In this document: in pieces, positions 1-11,315 of the stretch
Position numbering within the stretch: position 1 is the stretch's first letter
Layout of the letters: the number at the start of each line of letters is the position of its first letter
Origin: Symbiodinium kawagutii
Lineage: Eukaryota; Sar; Dinophyceae; Suessiales; Symbiodiniaceae
DNA length: 64,000 nucleotides
NCBI GenBank assembly: GCA_009767595.1
Contig: VSDK01017448.1
Coordinates: 182,118-246,117, forward strand
Direction of reading: 5' to 3'
The notes under the pieces: generated by a model
What the model was told of the DNA's origin: nothing
The model's database searches: none
What the model saw: only the letters and a program-made list of their open reading frames with translations
Program-made: the position numbers and the translations under genes

Positions 1-184
1 TTCAGCAGGTCAACATCACATCATCACTGAGTAATCACCCATGTATTCAAATATGAATATATACAAGTATATATATATATTAATTAATCATCCAATACAC
101 CATCGCAACATCCATGGTTTCGAAGACTTTGATGTTGATGCCCAGAGAGATGGCCAAGATCGTGCACCAAACGTGGCAGCTCAG

Positions 185-2493
185 GCACCTCTTCGACTCA
201 AAATTGGTGGTGTGCCGTACGGTCAGCGCGTTGCACGACGGCATCATGCAAAGTTATGCAAAAGGTAGGCCTGACAGAATTCCGTCAATTGATAATTGGT
301 AATGCAGAAAGACAAAGGGCGTCTCTGATGCAGTTTCGGCACAAGACGGTTTTTCAATCTCATTCGATCAGGGTAAACAGCCGGATGCCATTTATAGCTT
401 TCTTATATTGTGTTCATTTGGGTCTAGTTTGCAGCTGAGGTGGTCTTTTTGTCAAATGACTGGCAAGTGCTTTGCCTCGCAAAGTTGTGCGATGGGGAAG
501 GTTGTGATTGTGTGTGCGGGGCAGCCGTGAAGGACACATGACATCGCAGTGCTTCCCGTTGCGGTGCATTGTATCGCATTACTGAGAAACTAACTGTAAC
601 TTATTCTATTTCTAAATCAATGTTCATATTTGCAGGCTGACTTTGCATGGAACCCTTGGTAAATGCTGGTGACCTTTGAGACTGGAATTTCTGTTTGAGT
701 TGATTAGCATGTTCTTGGCCTTGGCTGTTTCCTTTCTCTTTGTCTTCAAAGATTTGAGGCGGGCCTGGTCCCTATCTACTTGGTCCATCGCTACCGGCGA
801 ACTGGTCTCTATCGAGAAGCAAGGATCCATGCCTTTCAAGATAGCCACAGTTGTGGGTCAGAATGCTGAGGATATGATATTGTGATGTTGGAGTGTCACT
901 GTCAAACTGAATCCTGAGGAATATTCACATCATCCACAATTTGGGCTCCTGGGCAGTCAGAGCAACGGGTTTGCAGTCGGGGCCTTGAAGCATTGCTGCC
1001 ATATCTATGCCTGCCTGGTGCCAAGGTTTTCAGGGCAAATTCTCGGAAGCCAACGCCCAGTCACTTCTGGGCCTTGGCGAAGCAGCTGAGCAGGACGTGT
1101 CAGAGCCTGAGCATCAGAGAGGACCTGGAAAGTGGAGAGCCGGTCCCAATGCGAAGCACTCGTCCCACAGCGAATCATTAGGGTCATCGCACAAGCTCCA
1201 GCCTTCCCATCGCTATGAGATTCTTGAGGAAGAAGGATGGTGACCTGAACCTGTGCAAGGGTGCCATTCTTTGTGCAGACCGTCTTGTAACAGTAACCTG
1301 GCACTTCATCGAAAGCATTTCCGAAGCTCAAGAAAAAGAGACAAAAGAGCAAGGATGAGCAAAGATGAGCAAAGTCAAGCATCTTCAAATTCGCATTTCT
1401 CTGCACATTTCGATTTCGTTTTCAAAGATCTGATCTCACAGCGACAACAAAGTCATGTGTCAAGGTCTCGCCGAGCTACGCTGCAGAGATACAAACTCCC
1501 GAAGGACAACACAAGAGCGCAGGTAGAATCATATGAAACCTGCAGACAAATAAAACACCAACAGAAGAAGCAGGCCTGTTTGTACAACATTTACATGTAA
1601 AATGAGCAATTACGTAGAATGTAAAATGCACGCATGGATGGATACTGTAGATATACGAATGGACGATGGCAGACACTGATGGACAATGATGAGATAAAAC
1701 AAAAGGGCAACCATTGAACAAAGATAGATCATGAGACTGGACACATCGCAGATGAATGATGTTTGGATAGGTCATGCAGTTTAAGAGTGGTATTGTTCAG
1801 GAAAATGGGGGTTCTTCCCGACAGTAGAACATATCCACATCCAAGGTGCGTGTAATGTTCAATGATCCGGTTGCCGACAAGGATTCCTGGATTGGATAGG
1901 TAGATAGCCCCCCCAAAATCACACAGACACACACACACACACACGGATACCACACACGCACACACACACAGATGTATATTATATATATACACATACTTGT
2001 AGTATTCTGTAATGTTTTTATCTACGATCCTGCAGTCAGTAGTAGTTGTAATGGGTGTGACGTATGACAGGGATCTGCGTATATACCACCCACCAAGAAC
2101 GAACCATTTAAGTAAAAACCCAAATTAAAAACGACAGGGGTATCCAAAAGGGAATGGAAGCAAGAATGAAAACCCGAACGAAAACTGCTGGGGTATCTAA
2201 AAGGGAATGAAACCAATAATGCAATCCCAAATGATGGGGTATCCGAAAGGCAATGAAACAAACGAAAACCCAAATGAAAACTACTGGAGTATCGAAAAAG
2301 GGCATGAAAAAGAATGAACACCCAAATGAAAACTACTGGAGTCTCCAAAAAGGAGTGAAAAAATGAAAACCCAAATGATAAAAAATGAAAAAATAAATCA
2401 TCATTGATTTCCAGCCTCTGGCTGCCAAAGAATCGGAAAACATAGATAAATAAATAGATAAAAACAACAACACACATATATATATATATAACC

Positions 2494-2531
<38 letters not shown>

Positions 2532-2660
2532 TGAGATGGCGATGGAGAGAGAAATACACACACTTGCAACGCACACACACACACATATATATATATACAC
2601 AGTATGTATACAGTATGTATTCAATATGTGTACAGTATGTATGCATGTATGTATGTATGC

Positions 2661-2718
<58 letters not shown>

Positions 2719-5700
2719 GTATCTATGTATCTATGTATCTATGTATCTATGTATCTATGTATCTATGTATCTATGTATCTATGTATCTATGTATCTATGT
2801 ATCTATGTATCTATGTATCTATGTATCTATGGTTTGTTTGTTTGTTTGTTTGTTTGTCTGTTCGTTTGTTTCTTTGCGTGAAATAGTGCATGCGTTCATG
2901 TATAATCAGAAGGCGGCATGATGGTCATGTCTTGAACTGTGAAGGCAAGTAGGCCAGGTTCCATTTCGCTTTGCGTTGTTTGTCATCGAAGATTTTTGTC
3001 TTGTTGCTGCCAGCTGGGTCAAGCAGGAGGTCATGGTCTACACGACGTCTTGGTGGAGAAACGCAGGATGCTTCGTTTTTCAGGGATTTTGAATGGTATT
3101 GATGATGAATGGGATCCCAGGACAGATCCTCGGCGAGAATTGCTGATGTTCAAAATTCGGAAATTGAATGAAACGATTGGCATGAGTCAGTTGAGCCCGA
3201 GCCAAGGACAGGCACATTGCTTGCAAGTTTGGTTTGGAGTCCTTTGCTCCTGCGAGAAGGGAATGCAAGGCGGCACTCCAGAAGAGACTGGGCTTGGTTG
3301 TTGAATCCAACGCAGTGCCACGGTTGCAGGAAAGGGTGGTACAGCAAAAGCTGAATCTCCAAATTGACAAAGTTCCAGAATTTGCAGAGGTCTCCTGAAA
3401 AAAATGAGAAGACTTTGTTTTAATGAACCTTTTAATGAACCCATGAACTGCCGTTAGCATTCGGATTCCCTATGTGGGACGCCTTGGCACAGCTCATCTC
3501 AGGCTTTATTTGGTTTCGTTGGCCGCTTGACTTGGCAGAAAGGCAGTGGCCTTAGAGAAGTTCCCAGGGTTCGGTGCCGCTGTCTCTGTTGATGCAAAGT
3601 TGGTCCGGCCATTTCTTTCAGCCGTTGTTTTTTCCTGCCCCATGACCTCCTGGCAGTTTCCACCTGTAGCACCGTCCCTACTGGTGGAACGCCCTGTGCA
3701 TCCTGTGCTCTTCCTGTCATTTTTTCGGATGTTTTTTCTTCAGGTGTCGACGTTCTGACCAAAGCATTGGCGTGGCTTCTGGGCCCGGGAATGCAGGGCC
3801 TGCCTGGCGCACAAGTGGTCTTCATGGGCGTTGGGGAGATGCTTGGCATCAACGCCCACAGATACACTGGACATGGGACAGCTGGGGACAGCTGGGGATA
3901 GCTGAGGAGTCTCCATGGTCACGGGCCTTCTGTTTGTTGCCATTTTTTTTTGGTCCAAGGCAGCAGTACCAGAGAGAGGTCCTTGAACTGGAACAGCAGC
4001 AGAAAAATCGAGGAAAAGTCTGTGCCTTCACTGGTCCCTTGGTGACACAGCTGTTGAAGTCGATTGCCATTCCGATTGCCATTCCTTGTCCTTTGCCCAT
4101 CTTTGCCCTTGGATCTTGACTGAACGCCTCCTTAACGCCAAGCTTGGGGATTTTCGAATTAAACTCTTGAGGTCATGACCCCATCCTTGAGCACCAGATG
4201 ATGGCAGGCAATGGCGCTGTTGCGATGTGTTGCGTGTTTGCCACTGCTGTGTATTGGAAAGACTGACCTACTGTAGCTGTCCTCCAGGATGTGATTTTAT
4301 CCTCATGCCCTCCCGCTATGAACCCTGTGGTCTTCCTCAGATGCACAGCTGCAGATTCAAAAAGGGAATCCAACTCTTGTTCAACATGCAAAATCCGCAG
4401 ATTTTAGGTGAGTGACAAGTGAGTGGTCAGAAAGTAGGATAAAAGGGAATTGGATTTGCCAAAAAACTCTTTTGGTGGGAAAAGATGTAAGACAAGAGTA
4501 TGCTACATGAACATTGTAAACATCGGGGCTTTCATCTTGGTGCATCCTACCAGTCTCAATCCATTAGGTTGTTCTCGTGACTTAGGATGACCGCGGCAAC
4601 GTATGGTGCTGTGGTAATTGCTACTGCTACAGGTGGATTGAAGGACTCCGTGAATGGCTCCCAGATCGCATTGTTGTCACAACACGTGAGCAGCTACAAC
4701 GCTACAATCAAAACAGAAAAAATCGCTTCTCCAACTTCTCCAACTTCTCCAGGCTACAAACTCCATCCTTCCAAGTTCCAAGATGTTCCAAGATCTTCCA
4801 CGATCTTCCCCACGATCTTCCAAGATTTTCCTTAGGATCTTCCAAGCTGGGGGCGTTTTCCAAGCTCGGGGCGGTAGATCATTTGGAGGCTCCGCAACTT
4901 GCCCAGGTCTGCAGGATCCGGATCCATCGGGTTTTCAAATCCATCCCCCTGTGACAGAACTTGGTCTTCGGGAGGCGCGGTGGGATGTGGAATCCACAAA
5001 GTAATGTGACTCAAACGATTCAAATGATCCAATGTGCAATGAGTGGAACCCCGTATTTGGCAACCTAAACTCGAGTCGAAGACATACTTGCGGGGCCGAG
5101 TTTACCTACACAAAAGCATTCTAAAAGCATCGCAGTTAATTCGACTGATGCAAGAGTTTGAAAGATACCTGTCCGAATCACACCTATCACACCTAAAAGG
5201 TTTTCACGACGTCAGGATTTGGTGCAACATGTATGCACTCATGCTCAGCAACACATTTTGACATTTTGACATCTTAGCATTCAGTATCACATGCTTGAGT
5301 CCTTTCAGCCCTTGAGGGTCTTTAGGAGCCAGCCATCTATTTCCGCTTGAACTAGCTTAGGGCTTGTATTAGATCTGGTTGAATCCATCATGGTGATTCT
5401 TCCCCTCATCGGATTCGTGGTCCATTTGTCAGGCATTGCGGGAGGCTTCGGCTCTGTTTTTTCATTATCCGGAACGCTTTCAGAAGCTTGTCAGGGACTC
5501 TTTTTGTCTTCGTATGTGTTTGTTGTTTTCATGGGCTCTTTTGAGTAAGGGGGAACGGGGGAACTACCTCCGTCTGAACAGATGCTCAACCGTTCCCAAC
5601 CCAGAATCAGAAGCTCAGCGTTCTATGCACCGAAAGCCCTGAAAGCCCTACTTTGTCACTAAAAGAAGTCCTGATTTGTGTGGAGCCTGCAAGTATTCAC

Positions 5701-6048
5701 CAAATAAATTGAATGTTTTTGCCATGTGCATGAAACCATTTCAGTTCGTCCGAGTTCGTCGTTCCTTTTGCTAAAATGCCGCGCTCTGACCGTTGCTGAG
5801 GCAGTTGCAGCGAAACGCTTCTTGGTTTTGAGTAGGTGGATTGAAAGTCTGGTGGAAAATTAGCCTCATAGTTTCAGATTGTGGTCTCGCCTCAATTCAT
5901 TTGAAGAGATTTAGCCGAATGAACGGTTGAGAGTGCCATGCGGTGCGGCGCCAAGGCGATGTCTCGCAATTTCCACTGGGATCGTTCAGTGGATGAGTAT
6001 GAGCAGCAAATCCAGCTCGCCGTGACCAGCCCACCGCAGAGACCTTGA
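185..6048 (+). CDS. Starch/glycogen synthase, glycosyltransferase family 5 (multi-exon, 5' partial)
   Basis: Transfers glucose from a nucleotide sugar to the non-reducing end of an alpha-1,4-glucan. Rebuilt exons: ~185-229, 440-466, 759-823, 919-944, 1026-1089, 1229-1292, 1465-1504, 3027-3124, 3207-3314, 3503-3542, 3744-3837, 3960-4061, 4277-4339, 4586-4649, 4914-4970, 5433-5495, 5932-6048 (TGA stop 6046-6048). All junctions placed are phase-compatible. In order they give GT5 landmarks: SNDWQAGLVPIYL (NDW motif), IIHNLGFQGKFSEA, CADRLVTVSPSYAAEIQTPE, ILNGIDDEWDP, ALFGFVGRLTWQKG, CDFILMPSRYEPCGLPQM and IATATGGLKDS. The SRYEPCGL and TGGL motifs belong to the catalytic C-terminal lobe. The N-terminal KTGGL region and any plastid presequence lie before the window. 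The NDW context resembles granule-bound starch synthases; dinoflagellate starch is cytosolic and probably made from UDP-glucose (family knowledge). Donors are GT, GC and GA. The exact edges of the first exon and of the 1090 and 4062 donors are least sure. Confidence 0.88.
1917..1976. repeat. CA-rich microsatellite
   Basis: Interrupted (CA)n tracts separated by short GGATAC and GCACA units, inside the long starch synthase intron. Confidence 0.85.
2474..2868. repeat. Compound microsatellite: (TA)n, (CA)n, (ATCT)n, (GTATCTAT)n, (TTTG)n
   Basis: Runs of TA (about 2474-2531), CA (2569-2585), ATCT (about 2661-2716), an 8-bp ATCTATGT unit (about 2710-2830) and TTTG (2832-2860). Open frames across it encode only Tyr/Ile/Ser/Cys runs and are not genes. 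Confidence 0.95.
2533..2552 (+). repeat. Copy 1 of a recurring 20-bp GA-repeat seed
   Basis: GAGATGGCGATGGAGAGAGA occurs here and again, identically, at 49570-49589; a close version lies at 60190-60207. Here it sits between an AT tract and a CA tract. Confidence 0.7.
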
Positions 6049-6964
6049 TAATGTGACATGGCCAAAAACTTGGAACATCAACAACTTTGAAGCCATATCT
6101 TGGACATCAACTATTGGTTCTAAGTTAGACCTTGATAAGTTTGAAGCTCTTGTGACAGTCAAAATAGTTGTAATTTGGCAATCCACAAGAGCTTCAAACT
6201 TAGAACCATTTTGAATGCGCGGGCTTTGAAGTCACAAGCAGTGTCGACAATCATGAGGCCGCGTGACCCACACAAACTTAGAAATCCCGAACGTCGGGGT
6301 GGTATGAGATGAAGTAAGATCTGAGGTTGTTCCTGGATGTTTGTTCGGATTGCTGACGCCGTAAGTTAAAGACAGTACGGATGATGGTCCTGGATGTTAC
6401 ATGTCGTCGAGCCGATTCTTCGCTTATCCGCTTGCATTGGACAGGGTGTAATCATTAAATATAGTCTTTTTTTACATTTCACATGTGCAGAGAGACACAC
6501 ACATGTATTAATATATCTATATATACATATTTTTGGAATAGATTTGTACACAGTATAAATCTAGTACACATTATCACTGTACGTGTGTATGTTTTGTAAA
6601 CGCATATTGGAACAGGTTGTGGCTTAGTCTTTTTGCAGGTGCACATTCCCAGCCGAACTGTTGCCGTGTCCCCCAAGGTGTGATTGGGAATCTCAGGATC
6701 ACATACCTCTCACACCCACACTCACACCAGTCACAGTAGAGAGGAACACCCACACTCTTCGAAACAGAATCTATTTTGCCTTCTTCGATTCTATTCTCTA
6801 CTACTCTTCTCTTCTCTATTACATTCTTTGATTCTTTTCTCTACTATTCTCTTTTTCTATTCTTCATTTCTTTATTCTCTATTATTCTCTTTTACTCTTT
6901 TGAAATTTTTGTTCAATTTTCTATTATCTTCTTCAACTTTGTGGAGTGCATGGGCACTGGCTCA
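6049..6964. other. Intergenic/unassigned stretch
   Basis: I see no supportable exon. It holds short AT-rich and CA-rich tracts and, at about 6775-6945, a strongly pyrimidine-rich run (TTCTCTATTATTCTC-like). On the plus strand this run could serve as a polypyrimidine tract ahead of the candidate exon at 6965. Confidence 0.4.
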
Positions 6965-7046
6965 GGACCTCTGCAGCAGAGAGCACCGCAGAAGTGCGGA
7001 GTGGCTGCACCGGGTGAAGCTGCGGCTTGATGATTTGACTTTATCC
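6965..7046 (+). CDS. Candidate exon, unknown protein
   Basis: After the pyrimidine tract and a CTCAG acceptor, the frame reads DLCSREHRRSAEWLHRVKLR and on, a charged amphipathic stretch unlike the surrounding DNA. The 3' edge is not fixed. No family recognised. A nearby frame from the ATG at 7146 (KLTVAGKTKPKQSV, stop 7228) may belong to the same gene. Confidence 0.3.
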
Positions 7047-8193
7047 TGCGGGCTTTGTTTTATGGGCCATAAAGCCCCAAACTCCTATTGTTTTGTTTCT
7101 CTCTTGCTTTGCATGGTTCTCTGATATGTTTGCTCTGTTGCGCTCATGAAGTTGAAACTGACTGTGGCGGGAAAGACAAAGCCTAAGCAATCTGTGAATT
7201 CTGTACATCCGGCCGGGCAGATGGCATGAGAATCAGTCTCGCAGCCCGGCAAGTCCCAGAATGTTCAACCGATGACTGCTTTTGCTCAAGTGACAGAAGT
7301 GCTGATGCAGTTGTGCTGTGTCCAGATATGTTGGGGCTGTACCTCAGCTGGCATACACTTTTCGTAGAAGTTATTTGCACTTGCACGTCATTGGCCTCTT
7401 CTGGAACGCCCAGTGTTTTCTTTCCCTTCTATTGGGGCAATGTGTCACCCGTGCGTTCACGTGCGTGGTCGTTTGATTGTTTTTTGATGTTTTTGTTCGT
7501 TGGTCACCCTTTTCGACCTCCAAAGCATGTCGAAGTTTCGGATACAAGGTCAGCGAGTCTGCACCACGCACGGGCCTTCATACTCCTGCAGGGAGATATT
7601 GACATTTCGACCTATTGGAGGAGTCAATGTCTAAGTGACAGCTTTCCAGGTTGCCACGACTCTCATGGTGCGTTGAAGCATTGCCATGGGAATATCCATG
7701 GTTAGAGTCCAGACCCGACGAACAAAAGGATCGAATCGCAATGTGGAGCTGCAATCATGTCTGGCGCAAGAGGTCTTCTAGACCTTGCCCTGTGGCATTA
7801 TTGAGCCTGCTTGGACACTTGCAGGTGCAAGCAACCATAGAAGGCCGCCCCAGGAGTAGTGCAGGGGGCTGAGTGCAGCAGACCCAGGGCAACGCCCATC
7901 AGCGTGATGGTATTGTAAAGAGCTGGCCTGGCACAGACTTTACACATTTTCTTTTGGTGCTATTTATTTTCAACAGATCCAATACAAATCTATCATAACC
8001 TATGTAAATCTACATTTTACATGGTTTTATGAGTTTTATGTTGAGTTTTATGTCGTTGTTTGGTTCTAATTTGCATCTTGAAGCGATTCTTTGGTCTTGA
8101 TGACCCTTTAAAGTCCCAGGGTCGCAGCTTGGTCCAGGTCAAGAGCTGGCCAGCATACCTGTACAAGTTGCAAAGCCCTCAGAGTTTGTGAGA

Positions 8194-8267
8194 TGATGTA
8201 AGCTTTGATGTAAGACTTGATGTAAGCTTTGATGTAAGACTTGATGTAAGCTTTGATGTAAGACTTA
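8194..8267. repeat. Tandem repeat, three copies of a 24-bp unit
   Basis: The unit GATGTAAGCTTTGATGTAAGACTT repeats about three times and is itself a diverged doublet of GATGTAAG plus a 4-bp spacer. Confidence 0.85.
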
Positions 8268-8865
8268 TAAGATGTGCATCAAGATGTTTTCCTTCAAATT
8301 ATTCAATCTTTGCCGTGTATTCGCGATGTTTTCACGCATCATTTACTTGAAGCTCTTGACATCTCTTGCCCTTGCCCTTTGATCATTTTGAACTTGATGG
8401 GACTCAAGACCCGCTCCGATGTTCGGCAGCCTCTCGTAGGTTGAAAAATTCATTTCTCAAAGCAAAGGCAATCAGGCCTGTGTTCGATTGGGAAAGGTCA
8501 CGCATTTTGAACCGCACGGCATTTTTCAATCCCTGTCGATATTTCCTCTAGAAATGGATGACGTCAAGGCCTATTGAAAATATTGATTTTGTATGATTTT
8601 GTAGAGGCCCCATTTCAACGCCAGTGTTTCCCAGAAAATGCCTGCCACCACCTCGTAGAAACGCATTGCCCAGCATTTTCTAACAACAATTGTATATTGA
8701 TTAAGAAAGGGCTGGCGTTTGCCATTTGATTTGACTTGGTTTGAAGGGACGAGAGATAAATCATAGTATATCACCCATGTAAATACATATCCAAAAAAAT
8801 CATAATATATCATAATTATGAAATTCATAATCATATTAAGTTTTTCATGTTAAGAAACGTTGCAG

Positions 8866-8928
8866 GTATGGTAAGGCTGGGCCAAAGTGCCTGGAGAGCC
8901 ATGAGAAGTCTCAGGCGCGGGTCGCATG
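8866..8928 (+). CDS. Candidate exon, unknown protein
   Basis: Bounded by a TTGCAG acceptor and a GTAGGT donor; the frame reads YGKAGPKCLESHEKSQARVA. A second open stretch (8929-9124, including VFMLKGGSIVASPALATLFE) follows but overlaps the predicted intron, so only one of the two can be right. No family recognised. Confidence 0.35.
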
Positions 8929-9256
8929 GTAGGTTTCATGGCGGCCCAGGAGGCGACATGGGCCATGTGGCATCGCTGATCTCAGTGGAACCCATGGCCA
9001 CTTTGAAGCTTTCCGATGCTTCCAGGGTTCCATCTCGCGATGTTTTCATGCTCAAGGGTGGCTCAATCGTGGCCAGTCCAGCACTTGCAACGCTATTCGA
9101 GATGGTGGCGAAAGTCGGAAACACGTGTCCTGGCAGAAAGAATCATGAGATCACCGAGACGACTATGCACACCGATGATCAAAAAATGAGAGAAAGGGGA
9201 GTTGAAAATGTTTAAGTTCTGCTAAGCATCTTTTGTGCTTGAAAAGTTCCGCTTCT

Positions 9257-11315
9257 GAGGAAGAAGAAGGCAACAGCCACCGCCAAAAAATCTGCCTTTG
9301 CCTCAGCCAGCGCTCAGCGGCGTGCAAACTGCATTACCTGCTCGAACTGCCTCTAAGACTGTCAAATTCACTGTGGACTGCCAGCAGCCTGCCGATGACA
9401 ACATCATAGAGCCCAAGGACATACTTTGGGGATCTTTGGGGATTTTTGTGGTAAGCATATCATTTTCATCATTTGCTATCGGGAGGATGTGCTCTTGAGG
9501 TTCAGATTTGCGTTGAAAATCAACCGATATGTTGAGCATGTTCCCTGGCAGGACTTTGAGAAGTTCCTCACGGGCAGAATCAAGGTGGCTTGTGCGGCTT
9601 TGGAATGATCAGGGTTCACATAAGATCTTCAAGGCGCATTGGATATAATTTTACAAATATGTATATATATATATGCCTATGTTTACAAGTATGTATTTGT
9701 TGCTTTAGGCTGTCCGCATTCATTTGCAGCACTTCAGTCGAACCAGCCCATACCTTAAAGAGGATTGAAAGATTTGGCAGACTGTGCCAGGTGGATGGAA
9801 AAGCTGGCAACCTTGGAGAGAAGGATCGGGGCCTCCAAAGTCAGTCATTTCAAAGGTTGTGATCCTTGGATCCTGCTTCACGCTGATTCCTTTGGTTTAG
9901 GATTTCATAATTTCACAGCGGCTTCCTCACACCACGGACTGGGATCTCTTTCTCTCTTCCTTCCTTTCTTCTGTTGCTTCTCTTTCTTCTCTCTTTCTGT
10001 CTCCATGGGGAATCCACTCAAACGCGCTCGAATCTCCTACCCTGTTGATCCCGGTTGCAGGTCACGGTGTCAAGGGAGAAATCCAAAGTGCACGTCACTG
10101 CAGAGGACGCCAAACAAAACCACAGCAAGCGCCATGTGTTCAGCTTTATGCGGCTGTCAGTTTGGAAGCTCCGAGTTGGGGACAGCCATTGGGGAGAGAG
10201 GAGCGATAAGATGGCAGAACAGGAGAGTAGAGGATAGGAATTTGGATTCAATGAGGAGAGAGAGAGTAGAGAGAGAGTAATTAGATGAGGAGAGTGATAA
10301 GATATGAATAGCTGGAGGGCCTCCTCAGGTGTCAGAAGTAGCCTCAAGGGGAGAAAGGATGGACTGACGGACGGAGACATAGACAGACAGAAAGAGAACG
10401 AGAAAGAAGGAGGCAGAAAGAAAGCGAGAGGGAGAAGAAACCGGCAAGAAAGAATAAATAGGAAGAGAGAATGGCGAAACATGACAGGTGAGGGAGGAGT
10501 CCTTCCGTTCTGTGTTCCTTGCATGTCAAGCATACCATATTCTGTCGGCAAGAGCCGGCCGATTCTCACGGGAAACTTCGTGTCGGAAACTCCTGCCCAC
10601 TTCAACCAGACATTCAGTGCCTCCAAAGGTTCTCAGCACAGTTTTCACTTTGCAGGCTCCCTTTTCCAAGCGCTACTTGTCACTTCACTGCACAAAGTTC
10701 AGACAGGACCTCCAATTTTATTTTTCAACGCCCTGGCACAAATTTTCACATAGTTGCATCGCACTTCGATATGCATTGTAGGGTGACTAGCGTCCTTGTG
10801 CCGTCCCACAATCAATGTTGGCTGAGGAAGTACCTGGGTAAGAAGTATTTGAAGGCTTGGCACATGTCATTCGCAGCCTGGTTCACGACCAAGTTTTTGC
10901 CATCGCTGATGTTAGAATGTTTTCGAATCTTCCGCCCAATGTGTCAGGCGACACCAAGCAGTATTGTACAAAAAATGCTGAGCAAAAGTCACACATTTTG
11001 CGTCTTTTGATTTGATTTTGGGTTCAGGACTGAGGTCATAGAAGTGAAGATGTTTGCTTTCCATGACTTTCAATAAGTTAAGCGAGGATATGAGAGGATC
11101 AAGAAATCTATAGAAGGGGTCTCTGATTTTGGAACGGCATTGGATGTTGCTGTCACCCTAGGGGACACCACCAGCACCAGCCACGGTTGCCGTGTCTCCC
11201 GGGCCAGTCTCAGCAACTGCGTGATTTTCTGCGCATCGTGGCTCCCTCGAAGACCTCCTACGAGATGCGTGGCATGGCCGGTTACGCTTCGTTCCAACTC
11301 CGTGTCCCACAATAG
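9257..11315 (+). CDS. RPL22: 60S ribosomal protein eL22 (multi-exon)
   Basis: Structural protein of the large cytosolic ribosomal subunit. Exons: up to 9417 (KFTVDCQQPADDNIIEPK), 9552-9584 (DFEKFLTGRIK), 9791-9823 (VDGKAGNLGEK), 10061-10105 (VTVSREKSKVHVTAE), 10656-10678, 10827-10854 (the two together APFSKRYLKYLGKKYLK), 11214-11315 (QLRDFLRIVAPSKTSYEMR and tail, TAG stop). Order and spacing match the whole eL22 family, including the RNA-binding KSKV and KRYLKYL stretches, and all phases agree. Donors are GA, GT, GA, GA, GT and GC. The N-terminal exon is uncertain: an upstream frame rich in Lys/Ala/Thr (9257-9300) is typical of the family but is offset by one frame from the conserved part, so its start is not resolved. 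The C-terminus departs from the usual YELRYF end after SYEMR. Confidence 0.93.
10190..10480. repeat. Purine-rich (GA) tract within an eL22 intron
   Basis: A strongly A/G-biased plus strand with AGAGAG, GACAGACAG and AGAAAGAAGG runs, lying between the exons at 10105 and 10656. Confidence 0.6.

Larger units (their letters stand above)
1505..3026 (+). other. Long intron of the starch synthase gene, rich in simple repeats
   Basis: The exon before ends in a phase-1 codon completed by the exon at 3027, giving an uninterrupted TPEGGHGLHDVL. Between them lie 1.5 kb with a CA tract, AT tracts and tetranucleotide arrays. Donor GACAAC (GA type), acceptor GCAG. No exon is needed here to complete the family alignment. 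Confidence 0.7.

Noticed and set aside
1005-1406. Minus-strand ORF with a signal-peptide-like start (LLFCLFFLSFGNA)
   Set aside because: It is antisense to starch synthase exons at 1026-1089 and 1229-1292, which are fixed by family alignment and phase.
2531-2921. Long Tyr/Ile/Leu/Ser frames at 2.5 kb
   Set aside because: Translation of tetranucleotide microsatellite in three frames; no real protein.
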